Positions 1 to 6,166 of a stretch of DNA of 6,209 nt are shown piece after piece; within the stretch, counting starts at the first letter, position 1, and every line of letters begins with the position of its first letter. A program made the position numbers and the translations under genes. The DNA is from Opitutaceae bacterium (GTDB lineage Bacteria; Verrucomicrobiota; Verrucomicrobiia; Opitutales; Opitutaceae), in NCBI GenBank assembly GCA_023269455.1, contig JAHFTG010000134.1:1-6209 (forward strand), read 5' to 3'. The notes below the pieces were generated by a model. That model saw only the letters and a list, made by a program, of their open reading frames with translations, had not been told where the DNA came from and searched no databases.

Positions 1-1
1 C

Positions 2-1258
2 CAACGCGAAACCACCGTCGTCTGGGACCGTGCCAACGGCCAACCCGTATGCCCCGCGATCGTCTGGCAGGACCGCCGCACCGCCGATTTCTGCGCCCAA
101 CTCAAACTCGATGGCCGCGAAGCCTTCGTCACCGAAAAAACCGGCCTCCGCCTCGACCCGTATTTCTCCGGCACCAAGCTCCGCTGGATTCTCGAAAACA
201 TCCCCGGCGTCCGCACTCGCGCCGAACAAGGCCAGCTCTGCTTCGGCACCATCGACTCGTGGCTCGTCTGGCAACTCACCGGCGGAAAAGTCCACGTCAC
301 CGACGCCACCAACGCCTCCCGCACGCTTCTTTTCAACATCCACACCGGCGACTGGGACGACGAACTCCTCGCCCTCTTCGCCCTCCCGCGAGCGCTCCTC
401 CCCGAAATCAAATCCTCCTCGGAAATCATCGGCCACATCGCCCCCGGCCTGCCCGCCGCTGGCACGCCCATCGCCGGCATCGCGGGCGACCAGCAAGCCG
501 CGCTCTTCGGCCAGGCCTGTTTCACGCCCGGCATGGCGAAGAACACCTACGGCACCGGTTGCTTCCTGCTGATGAACACCGGCAACAAACCCGTCGCCTC
601 AAAAAACAACCTCCTCACCACCGTCGCCTGGCGCATCGGCGGCAAAACCGAATACGCCCTCGAAGGCTCTGTCTTCATCGGCGGCGCGGTCGTGCAATGG
701 CTTCGCGACGAACTCCAGCTCGTGCGCGATACCGACGAACTCAACACCCTCGCCGCCTCCGTGCCCGACGCCGGCGGACTCGTCCTCGTGCCCGCCTTCG
801 CCGGCCTCGGCGCGCCGCACTGGGATCCGTATGCACGCGGCACGCTCGTCGGCATCACGCGCGGCACCAACCGCGCCCACTTCTGCCGAGCCGCCCTCGA
901 AGCCATCGCCTTCCAAAGCGCCGACCTCATCGCCTGCATGGAAAAAGACAGCGGCCTCCCTCTCAAAGAACTTCGCGTCGACGGCGGTGCCTCGCGAAGC
1001 CAGCCGCTGCTCCAGTTCCAGGCCGACCTCCTCAACACCACCGTCGTCCGTCCGAAGTGCATCGAAACCACCGCCCTCGGCGCCGCCTATCTTGCCGGCC
1101 TCGCCGTCGGCTTCTGGTCGAGCCGCGCTGACATCACACGCAACTGGACCGCCGACACGACCTTCACACCCGCCCGCGACCACACCGCCATCACCGCGCT
1201 CCGCCACAACTGGGATCGCGCGCTCGAACGCGCCAAAAATTGGGCCCCGTCCGCCTGA
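2..1258 (+). CDS. glpK: Glycerol kinase, 5'-truncated by window edge
   Basis: ATP-dependent phosphorylation of glycerol to sn-glycerol-3-phosphate in the cytoplasm, the first step of glycerol catabolism. The open frame enters from the window edge and gives 418 residues. Compared with the ~500-residue E. coli enzyme as I remember it, about 80 N-terminal residues are missing. The visible part begins at QRETTVVWD, the Arg-Glu pair that binds glycerol. It continues with DPYFSGTK (residues 52-59), DATNASRTLLFNIHT, and GIAGDQQAALFG, where Asp163 corresponds to the catalytic base (Asp245 in E. coli). Then follow GMAKNTYGTGC, GLGAPHWDPYARG, LRVDGGAS and TALGAAYLAGLAVGFW. All are FGGY-family kinase signatures. 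The arginine that binds fructose-1,6-bisphosphate in E. coli (PISGIAGDQQ preceded by TR) is replaced here (AAGTPIAGIAGDQQ). That feedback inhibition may therefore be absent; this is inferred from a by-eye alignment. glpD follows after 8 bases, probably in the same operon. Identity is very secure. Confidence 0.97.
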   Translation, partial: QRETTVVWDRANGQPVCPAIVWQDRRTADFCAQLKLDGREAFVTEKTGLRLDPYFSGTKLRWILENIPGVRTRAEQGQLCFGTIDSWLVWQLTGGKVHVTDATNASRTLLFNIHTGDWDDELLALFALPRALLPEIKSSSEIIGHIAPGLPAAGTPIAGIAGDQQAALFGQACFTPGMAKNTYGTGCFLLMNTGNKPVASKNNLLTTVAWRIGGKTEYALEGSVFIGGAVVQWLRDELQLVRDTDELNTLAASVPDAGGLVLVPAFAGLGAPHWDPYARGTLVGITRGTNRAHFCRAALEAIAFQSADLIACMEKDSGLPLKELRVDGGASRSQPLLQFQADLLNTTVVRPKCIETTALGAAYLAGLAVGFWSSRADITRNWTADTTFTPARDHTAITALRHNWDRALERAKNWAPSA

Positions 1259-1266
1259 CCGCACCC

Positions 1267-2853
1267 ATGCAACGCGCCACCTCTCTCGCCCGTCTTCGCT
1301 CCGCCACCACGCCGTTTGACATCATCATCATCGGTGGCGGCGCGACCGGCCTCGGCGCCGCCGTGGACGCCGCCGCCCGTGGCCACTCCGTCGCCCTCCT
1401 CGAATGCGACGACTTCGCCAAAGGCACCTCCAGCCGCTCCACCAAGCTCGTCCACGGCGGCGTGCGGTATCTACGCCAAGGAAACATCTCCCTGGTCCTC
1501 GAAGCCCTCCGCGAACGCGGACACCTCACCCGCAACGCCCCTCATCTCGTCCACGACCTCGCCTTCGTCATCCCCAATTATCACTGGTGGGAGGGTCCGT
1601 TCTACGGTGTCGGCATGAAGGTTTACGATCAGCTCGCCGGCAAACTCGGCCTCGCGCCCTCACGCACGCTCAGCCGCGAAGAAACCATCGCGCAGATTCC
1701 CACCATCGAGACCGATCACCTCACCGGCGGCGTCATCTATCACGACGGCCAGTTCGACGATTCGCGCCTCGCCATCAACCTCGCCCAAACCGCCACGGAC
1801 CTCGGTGCCACCGTCGCCAACCACTGCGCCGTCACCGGCCTCCTCAAGGACAACGCCACGGGTATCATCACCGGCGTTCGCGCCCACGACGAGGAAACCG
1901 GCGACACCTTTGAGCTGCGCGGCCGCGCCGTCATCAACGCCACCGGCGTCTTCGTTGACGCCATCCGCCACCACGACGATCCCGCCGCGCGCACTCTCGT
2001 CGCCGTAAGCCAAGGCATCCACCTCGTCCTCCCGAAAAAATTCCTTCCCGGCAACGCCGCCATCATGATCCCCAAGACCGCCGATGGCCGCGTGCTCTTC
2101 GCTGTTCCCTGGCATGATCGCGTCGTCGTCGGCACCACCGACACCCCGATGTCCACCCACGCCCTCGAACCCCGCGCGCTCGACGAAGAATGCGCCTTCG
2201 TCATGGAGCACGCCCGCAAATACCTCGCCACCGATCCGACCGACGACGATGTCCTCAGCGTCTTCGCCGGCCAGCGCCCGCTCGTCAAAACCGGCGACAG
2301 CGCCAACACCGCCACCCTCTCCCGCGATCACACCATCGTCGTCAGCGAAAGCGGCCTCATCACCATCACCGGCGGCAAGTGGACCACCTACCGCAAGATG
2401 GCCGAGGACGTCATTGACCACGCCGAAACCATCGCAGGCCTAGACGCACGCCCCTGCCCAACCAAAGACCTCCAAATCCACGGCTGGACGAACACTCCCG
2501 CCACCGAAAAAAACCTCCGGCCCTACGGCACCGACGCCGCCGCCATCACCGCCCTCATCGCCGCCGATCCCGCACTCGCCACGCTGCTCCACACTCGCCT
2601 GTCCTACCAGCACGCCGAAGTCATCTGGCACGCCCGCCACGAAATGGCCCTCGCCGTCGAAGACGTCCTCGCCCGCCGCACCCGCGCGCTCCTCCTCGAC
2701 GCCAAAGCCTCCATCGAAGCCGCCCCCGAAGTCGCTCGCCTGCTCGCCGGCGAACTCGGCCGCGACGAAGCGTGGCAACGCGCCCAAATCGCCGCCTACA
2801 CCGCCCTCGCCCGCGGCTACGTTTACACCGACCCCGCCAGCCGCGGACGTTGA
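1267..2853 (+). CDS. glpD: FAD-dependent glycerol-3-phosphate dehydrogenase
   Basis: Oxidises glycerol-3-phosphate to dihydroxyacetone phosphate and passes electrons through FAD to membrane quinone; members of the family bind the inner face of the membrane peripherally. From the ATG at 1267 the protein has 528 residues, slightly longer than E. coli GlpD (about 501). The Rossmann FAD motif DIIIIGGGATG lies at residues 18-28. The substrate-site segment STKLVHGGVRYL is at 58-69, WHDRVVVGTTD at 282-292, AGQRPL with Arg337 (equivalent to the substrate-binding Arg317 of E. coli) at 335-340, and GGKWTTYRKMAE from 369. The C-terminal ~130 residues match the helical DAO_C region. A TTG at 1240 in the same frame would overlap glpK by 19 bases; the ATG 8 bases after the glpK stop is preferred because it places the FAD strand at a usual distance from the N-terminus. 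No Shine-Dalgarno sequence is apparent, so coupling to glpK translation is plausible. No membrane segment is visible. Confidence 0.96.
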   Translation: MQRATSLARLRSATTPFDIIIIGGGATGLGAAVDAAARGHSVALLECDDFAKGTSSRSTKLVHGGVRYLRQGNISLVLEALRERGHLTRNAPHLVHDLAFVIPNYHWWEGPFYGVGMKVYDQLAGKLGLAPSRTLSREETIAQIPTIETDHLTGGVIYHDGQFDDSRLAINLAQTATDLGATVANHCAVTGLLKDNATGIITGVRAHDEETGDTFELRGRAVINATGVFVDAIRHHDDPAARTLVAVSQGIHLVLPKKFLPGNAAIMIPKTADGRVLFAVPWHDRVVVGTTDTPMSTHALEPRALDEECAFVMEHARKYLATDPTDDDVLSVFAGQRPLVKTGDSANTATLSRDHTIVVSESGLITITGGKWTTYRKMAEDVIDHAETIAGLDARPCPTKDLQIHGWTNTPATEKNLRPYGTDAAAITALIAADPALATLLHTRLSYQHAEVIWHARHEMALAVEDVLARRTRALLLDAKASIEAAPEVARLLAGELGRDEAWQRAQIAAYTALARGYVYTDPASRGR

Positions 2854-2922
2854 AACCCCGCCAGATTGTCACGCCCGCGTGTCGGCCGCGTGAACTCGAC
2901 GTGACGCCGCTCCTTTCGCTTT

Positions 2923-2937
2923 GCGGGCCTCGCCCGC
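2923..2937 (+). terminator. Weak GC hairpin after glpD
   Basis: A 6-bp perfect stem GCGGGC/GCCCGC with a 3-base loop lies 70 bases after the glpD stop and 30 bases before the hydrolase start. The following TCTTCGC is only mildly T-rich. It might attenuate transcription between the glycerol genes and the hydrolase-GH3 pair, but short GC stems like this occur by chance in DNA of this composition. No other feature or clear promoter is seen in the 113-base gap. Confidence 0.22.
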
Positions 2938-2966
2938 TCTTCGCATCAGCAGTGCTCAAACCCACC

Positions 2967-4082
2967 ATGCCCGCGCTGAGCTTCGCCCCCGCAATATCCT
3001 TTCTGGCCGCCTTTGGCCGCGTGTCACCCACGCAGCCGCTGCGCACGTTCATCCGCACCACCGGCTACAAACTGCGCCCGCCCCGCCCGATGCCGCACGC
3101 CCCGCTCGTGCGCACCGCGCAAAACGCCGTCCTCCGCACCGGCCGCGCCGGCCCGCACCAGATGGCCGCGCTCCTCAGCGAACAACGCAAAGGCCCCGTC
3201 CCCACCATCGTCTTCGGCGGCTTCGTGCCCGACGCGACCGAGCAGGTCTTCCTCATGCGCGGCTTCCTGCTCAAAAACGGCAGCGTCTATTATCTCAACT
3301 ACCCGCGCAACGGCTTCTCCACCGACCTGCTCTTCGCCCAGCTCGACGACCTCGTCGAAGAACTTACGCAGGAACACGGCACGCCCCCGGTGATCTTCGC
3401 CGTGAGCTTCGGCGCCGGCCTCATCATCGAGTGGTTGAAACGCGCCCGCCGTGACGGCCGCTCCCTCGATCTGCGCGGCATCGTCCTCGTCAGCCCCGTC
3501 GCCTGCATCGAAGACCTCCTCGCCCCCGGCGAAGCCAAGCCCTCCACCCTGCTCGGCCGCGCCGTAAAACCCTTCATCAACCGCGAAGCCCCGCCCGACG
3601 AACGCCAGATCGAAAAAACCCGCACCATCTTCGCCCGCATGTTCGAAGCCGGCGCGCAAAACAAAGCCGCCCTCGCCGCCCTCATGAGCCGCGACGAACT
3701 CCGCCACCTCCACACCTCCGTCATGGCCACCATCGCCGGCGTGGACACCCAAGGCGCCTGCGAACGCATGCAGGCCCTCAAACAATTCGAGTCGCCGTCC
3801 TCCTACTTTTCGCAGGCGCTGCTGCCGCTCACGCCGGTCCCCACCCTCATCCTCTTCGCCGAAAACGAAGACGCCATTCTCGCCGCGCACGCCCCCACCC
3901 GGTTCGTGATGGAAGCCGCCCACCGCGCTTATTTCCCGAGCAGCCATTGCCAGACGATTTACAACCACCGGGGCAGCCCCGTGCAGCACGCCTCGCTCGT
4001 CTTCCACTGCTTCAATTTCCTCCCGCCCATCTCCCGTTTCTATCGCGGGTTAAAAACGGGTAAGCTTCTCCGCGCCGCGTGA
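2967..4082 (+). CDS. Alpha/beta-hydrolase-like protein of unknown substrate
   Basis: A 371-residue protein that I do not recognise by name but that reads as an alpha/beta-hydrolase fold. After a ~75-residue N-terminal region come strand PTIVFGGF (79-86, an oxyanion-type loop FGGF followed by VPDATEQVF), strand SVYYLNYPRNG, and then VIFAVSFGAGLIIEW with Ser147 in a nucleophile-elbow position. The elbow reads A-V-S-F-G, so the usual first glycine is alanine. Strand PTLILFAENEDAIL carries acidic residues Glu299, Glu301 and Asp302 where the triad acid is expected. His327 (SSHC) and His341 (PVQHASLVF) are candidate triad histidines. No convincing signal peptide or membrane segment is seen, so it is probably cytoplasmic. 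The ATG at 2967 is chosen over an in-frame GTG at 2952; neither has a Shine-Dalgarno sequence. The stop nearly abuts the GH3 gene, so the two are likely co-transcribed. It could be an esterase, amidase, thioesterase or acyltransferase; the fold is fairly sure, the reaction is not. Confidence 0.78.
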   Translation: MPALSFAPAISFLAAFGRVSPTQPLRTFIRTTGYKLRPPRPMPHAPLVRTAQNAVLRTGRAGPHQMAALLSEQRKGPVPTIVFGGFVPDATEQVFLMRGFLLKNGSVYYLNYPRNGFSTDLLFAQLDDLVEELTQEHGTPPVIFAVSFGAGLIIEWLKRARRDGRSLDLRGIVLVSPVACIEDLLAPGEAKPSTLLGRAVKPFINREAPPDERQIEKTRTIFARMFEAGAQNKAALAALMSRDELRHLHTSVMATIAGVDTQGACERMQALKQFESPSSYFSQALLPLTPVPTLILFAENEDAILAAHAPTRFVMEAAHRAYFPSSHCQTIYNHRGSPVQHASLVFHCFNFLPPISRFYRGLKTGKLLRAA

Positions 4083-4135
4083 ATTCTCTTGCGACTCCCC
4101 CGCGGGCAAAGCTGCCTGAAAGCCAGCCCCCCCGC

Positions 4136-5728
4136 ATGCTGGCCCCACCGAAAAGTCTGCTGAACATCGGCACGAGCTTCCTCACCTCCCGGACCATCAA
4201 AAAACTCCGGGACCGCCGCACCGCCGTGCCCGCGCAGGAAAAAACGTTCGCCAGCCTCCGCGCCGAACTCGCCCGCACCGCCTACGGCCGTGAGCTCGGC
4301 CTCGCCCCCGGCACGACCTACCAGGATTTTCAGGCGCGCGCCCCGCTCCGCACCTACGAGCAGTTCATGCCCTACATCGAGCGCATGAAACACGGCGAGG
4401 AAAACGTCCTCTGGCCCGGCCGGTGCAGCTTCTACGCCGTCTCCTCCGGCACCACCGCCGGCCGCACCAAGTTCCTCCCGATCACCGAGGCCATGATCGC
4501 CCACTTCCGCAAGGCCGGCCTCGACTCCCTCCTCTACTACACCGCCCGCGTCGGCCACACCGGCGTCTTCCACGGCAAGCACCTCTTCCTCGGCGGCTCC
4601 ACCACCCTCAGCCGCCTCGAAGAATCCAAAAACTTCCCCGCCTTCGCCGGCGACCTCAGCGGCATCACCGCGCTCAACCTCCCCGGCTGGGTCGAGAAAC
4701 ACCTCTACGAACCCGGCTCCGCCATCGCCCAGCTCGCCGACTGGCCGCTGAAAATCCAAGCCATCGCCGAACGCACCTGGAACCGCGACATCACCCTCCT
4801 CGCCGGCATCCCGAGCTGGCTCCTCGTCCTCGCCGACGCCGTCCTCGCCCGCGCCACCAGCGGCAAGGCCCGCCCCTCCTACCTTCAAGCCGTCTGGCCC
4901 AACCTCGAATGCCTCGTCCACGGCGGCGTGCCCGTCGGCCCCTTCGTTGACGAACTCCGCGCCCGCATCGGCCCCAAGGTCAACTTCCACGAAGTTTATC
5001 CCGCTTCCGAAGGCTTCATCGCCACCCAAGACGCCGAATCCGCCCTCGGCCTCCGCCTCATGACCGACGTCGGCCTCTTCTACGAATTCCTGCCCATGCA
5101 GGATTACAATGACGGCGACCTCGCCACCCTCGGCAAAAAAACCGTCCCCCTCGAAGGCGTGCGCCCCGGCGTCGATTACGCCCTCATTCTCAACACCCCC
5201 GCCGGCCTCACCCGCTACGTCATCGGCGACATCGTCCGCTTCACCTCCACCGACATCCCCCGCCTCGTTTACGTCGGCCGCACGAAACTCCAGCTCAGCG
5301 CCTTCGGCGAACACGTCATCGAAAAAGAACTCACCGACGCCCTTCTCTCCGTCTGCCAAAGCCACGGCTGGACCATCACCAACTTCCACGTCGCCCCCCT
5401 CTTCATCAACTCGATGGTCGGCCAGCAACGCGGCCGCCACGAATGGTGGATCGAGCTCCGCCCCGGCACCTTTAAAAATCCCACCGGCCCCATGCTCGCC
5501 ACCGAGCTCGACGCCGAACTCCAACGCCTCAACGACGACTACGAAGCCAAGCGCAAAGGCGGCGGCCTCGAAGAACCCGTCGTCCGCCTCGTCATGCCCG
5601 GCGTCTTCGAACACTGGATGCGCGAAAAAGGCAAATGGGGCGGCCAGAACAAAATGCCCCGCTGCCGCAGCGACCGCGAGATCGCCGACGAACTCGCCCA
5701 AGTCGCCCGCTTCTGCCTCGAAGCCTGA
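4136..5728 (+). CDS. GH3-family acyl-adenylating amidosynthetase-like protein
   Basis: A 530-residue member of the GH3 (auxin-responsive promoter, JAR1-like) branch of the ANL adenylating superfamily. Plant members adenylate a carboxylic acid with ATP and transfer the acyl group to an amino acid; bacterial members are mostly uncharacterised. All core motifs are present in order: phosphate-binding SSGTTAGRTK (103-112), YPASEGF (288-294, adenine/acyl pocket), YVIGDIVRF with Asp365 expected to hold the ATP ribose (361-369), hinge-like GRTKLQLSAFGEHVIEKEL from 381, and C-terminal QNKMPRC with Lys506 where plant enzymes have the catalytic lysine of their K-x-PR segment. It therefore looks catalytically intact. 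The frame opens further upstream at a GTG (4079) that overlaps the hydrolase stop as GTGA, giving 549 residues. The 19 extra codons are proline-rich and have clearly lower third-position G+C than the gene body, so the ATG at 4136 is preferred. The acyl substrate and the amine acceptor cannot be read from the sequence. Confidence 0.88.
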   Translation: MLAPPKSLLNIGTSFLTSRTIKKLRDRRTAVPAQEKTFASLRAELARTAYGRELGLAPGTTYQDFQARAPLRTYEQFMPYIERMKHGEENVLWPGRCSFYAVSSGTTAGRTKFLPITEAMIAHFRKAGLDSLLYYTARVGHTGVFHGKHLFLGGSTTLSRLEESKNFPAFAGDLSGITALNLPGWVEKHLYEPGSAIAQLADWPLKIQAIAERTWNRDITLLAGIPSWLLVLADAVLARATSGKARPSYLQAVWPNLECLVHGGVPVGPFVDELRARIGPKVNFHEVYPASEGFIATQDAESALGLRLMTDVGLFYEFLPMQDYNDGDLATLGKKTVPLEGVRPGVDYALILNTPAGLTRYVIGDIVRFTSTDIPRLVYVGRTKLQLSAFGEHVIEKELTDALLSVCQSHGWTITNFHVAPLFINSMVGQQRGRHEWWIELRPGTFKNPTGPMLATELDAELQRLNDDYEAKRKGGGLEEPVVRLVMPGVFEHWMREKGKWGGQNKMPRCRSDREIADELAQVARFCLEA

Positions 5729-5805
5729 GTCCGCAAGAAAAACAGCCTCCCGGTCCGTTCCTATTTCAGCCCGTCCCTTCCACGAAAAAATCGCCCATCC
5801 AAAAT

Positions 5806-5832
5806 CATCGGCCGACGTTGGCACAGCCGATG
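5806..5832. promoter_or_regulatory. Operator-like inverted repeat CATCGGC-N13-GCCGATG
   Basis: Two perfect 7-base arms, CATCGGC (5806-5812) and GCCGATG (5826-5832), are separated by 13 bases, so arm centres are 20 bp apart, about two helical turns. This geometry suits a dimeric repressor or activator. The right arm overlaps the TG of the extended -10-like sequence, which is where a repressor would block RNA polymerase. It could also form a loose RNA hairpin in the GH3 3' UTR. No known regulator motif is recognised. Confidence 0.33.
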
Positions 5833-5839
5833 CTAAATT
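5831..5839 (+). promoter_or_regulatory. Possible extended -10 promoter element (TGCTAAATT)
   Basis: TGC followed by TAAATT matches the TGn extended -10 and four of six bases of TATAAT, in the least GC-rich stretch nearby. There is no good -35 at 16-18 bp; a TTGGCA (5818-5823) sits too close, only 10 bases away. If active, transcription would begin near 5846, just before the first hairpin. The call rests on weak sequence similarity only. Confidence 0.27.
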
Positions 5840-5845
5840 ACCTCC

Positions 5846-5960
5846 GACATACGATTCCCTGCTCCGGCAGGGTCTTGGGGTAACATGGAACCGGCCTCAT
5901 AAGCCGGTATAGAAAATAGTGGGCCCGCCGTTAGGGGTTTCGGCGGGCCCTTCTTATTTC
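5846..5960 (+). ncRNA. Candidate structured small RNA with tRNA-like anticodon hairpin
   Basis: Three hairpins lie in tandem. The first is CCCTGC-TCCG-GCAGGG (5857-5872), a 6-bp stem capped by a UNCG-type tetraloop on a C-G closing pair. The second is ACCGGC-CTCATAA-GCCGGT (5890-5908), 6 bp with a 7-base loop exactly like a CAU anticodon arm. The third is the 10-bp terminator at 5921-5950. The intervening TCTTGGGGTAACATGGA resembles a D-arm region, but no T-arm (GTTCRANTCC) and no CCA end follow, so this is not an ordinary tRNA. The 5' end is inferred from the -10-like element. Alternatives are the structured 3' UTR of the GH3 transcript, a decayed tRNA, or an attenuator. I do not recognise a known RNA family. 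Confidence 0.35.
5921..5960 (+). terminator. Strong rho-independent terminator
   Basis: GGGCCCGCCG (5921-5930) pairs perfectly with CGGCGGGCCC (5941-5950) across a 10-base loop, and TTCTTATTTC follows at once. It is the first convincing terminator after the GH3 gene, 192 bases past its stop, so it ends either the hydrolase-GH3 transcript or a separate small RNA. On the opposite strand the stem is followed within three bases by TATTTTCTATA, so it may act in both directions. Confidence 0.82.
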
Positions 5961-6098
5961 CAGAAATCGCCCTGGGTCCGCCATTCCGACCACTCGGGCG
6001 ACATCCGTCGCCCGTCCGCATAACCGTGAAGGCCATTGGCCGAAGCCACTGCCAGCGGTAAAAAAAATGAGCTGGAAAATGCATCGCCACCCCGAGCG

Positions 6099-6131
6099 AA
6101 AATAAAAAGACGGCACCCGCGAGCACCGTCT
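6099..6131 (-). terminator. Rho-independent terminator of convergent gene
   Basis: Read on the - strand, AGACGGTGC and GGTGCCGTCT form a stem (6108-6131) whose outer six pairs are perfect and whose inner pairs include G-U wobbles. It is followed directly by TTTTTATTTT. It lies 35 bases past the stop of the partial - strand frame, the expected place for that gene's terminator. Confidence 0.78.
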
Positions 6132-6166
6132 CAAAAACTCTTAATCAGCGACTCGGAAAACCTCGC

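Larger units (their letters stand above)
5729..6166. other. Structured intergenic region between convergent genes
   Basis: These 438 bases carry no open frame with the codon character of the neighbours. The first ~75 bases (5729-5805) show no hairpin or promoter that I can defend. From 5806 to 5960 there is a dense series: dyad, -10-like element, two hairpins and a strong + strand terminator, described separately. From 5961 to 6098 the only notable structure is an 8-bp hairpin CGGGCGAC-ATCC-GTCGCCCG at 5995-6014, without a T-tract, plus a small TGGC-TTCG-GCCA stem readable on the - strand near 6036-6047. An A-run at 6060-6067 and the - strand terminator complete the region. Confidence 0.7.

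Noticed and set aside
49..1131. A 360-codon + strand frame across glpK in another phase
   Set aside because: The translation is almost entirely Arg, Pro, His and Ala, typical of an out-of-frame reading of GC-rich coding DNA; the glpK frame has unmistakable homology.
3024..4007. A 327-codon - strand frame opposite the hydrolase, and a similar one at 1660-2421 opposite glpD
   Set aside because: They show the same GC-skew artefact: low-complexity Gly/Glu/Ala/Val translations, no motifs, and full overlap with better-supported genes.
4033..4060. Inverted repeat CCCGTTT / AAACGGG at the end of the hydrolase gene
   Set aside because: The 7-bp stem has a 14-base loop, lies inside the coding sequence and has no T-tract on either strand; probably chance.
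4040..5824. A 594-codon open frame on the - strand opposite GH3
   Set aside because: It lies antisense to a gene with clear family motifs. Its composition (Gly, Ala, Glu, Asp, Val rich) is that produced when C-ending codons are read on the complementary strand.
5866..5930. A tRNA-Met gene (CAU anticodon) on the + strand
   Set aside because: The anticodon arm is perfect and the upstream bases are D-arm-like. However, there is no T-arm consensus, no proper 7-bp acceptor stem without a bulge, and no CCA; the 3' part is a terminator stem instead.
5995..6014. An 8-bp hairpin CGGGCGAC-ATCC-GTCGCCCG as a terminator
   Set aside because: No T-rich tract follows on either strand, and better terminators lie on both sides; noted only as a structure in the intergenic region.
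6067..6105. A 12-codon + strand reading frame (MSWKMHRHPERK) after an A-run
   Set aside because: It is very short, with no Shine-Dalgarno sequence or promoter, and its end overlaps the T-tract of the - strand terminator.
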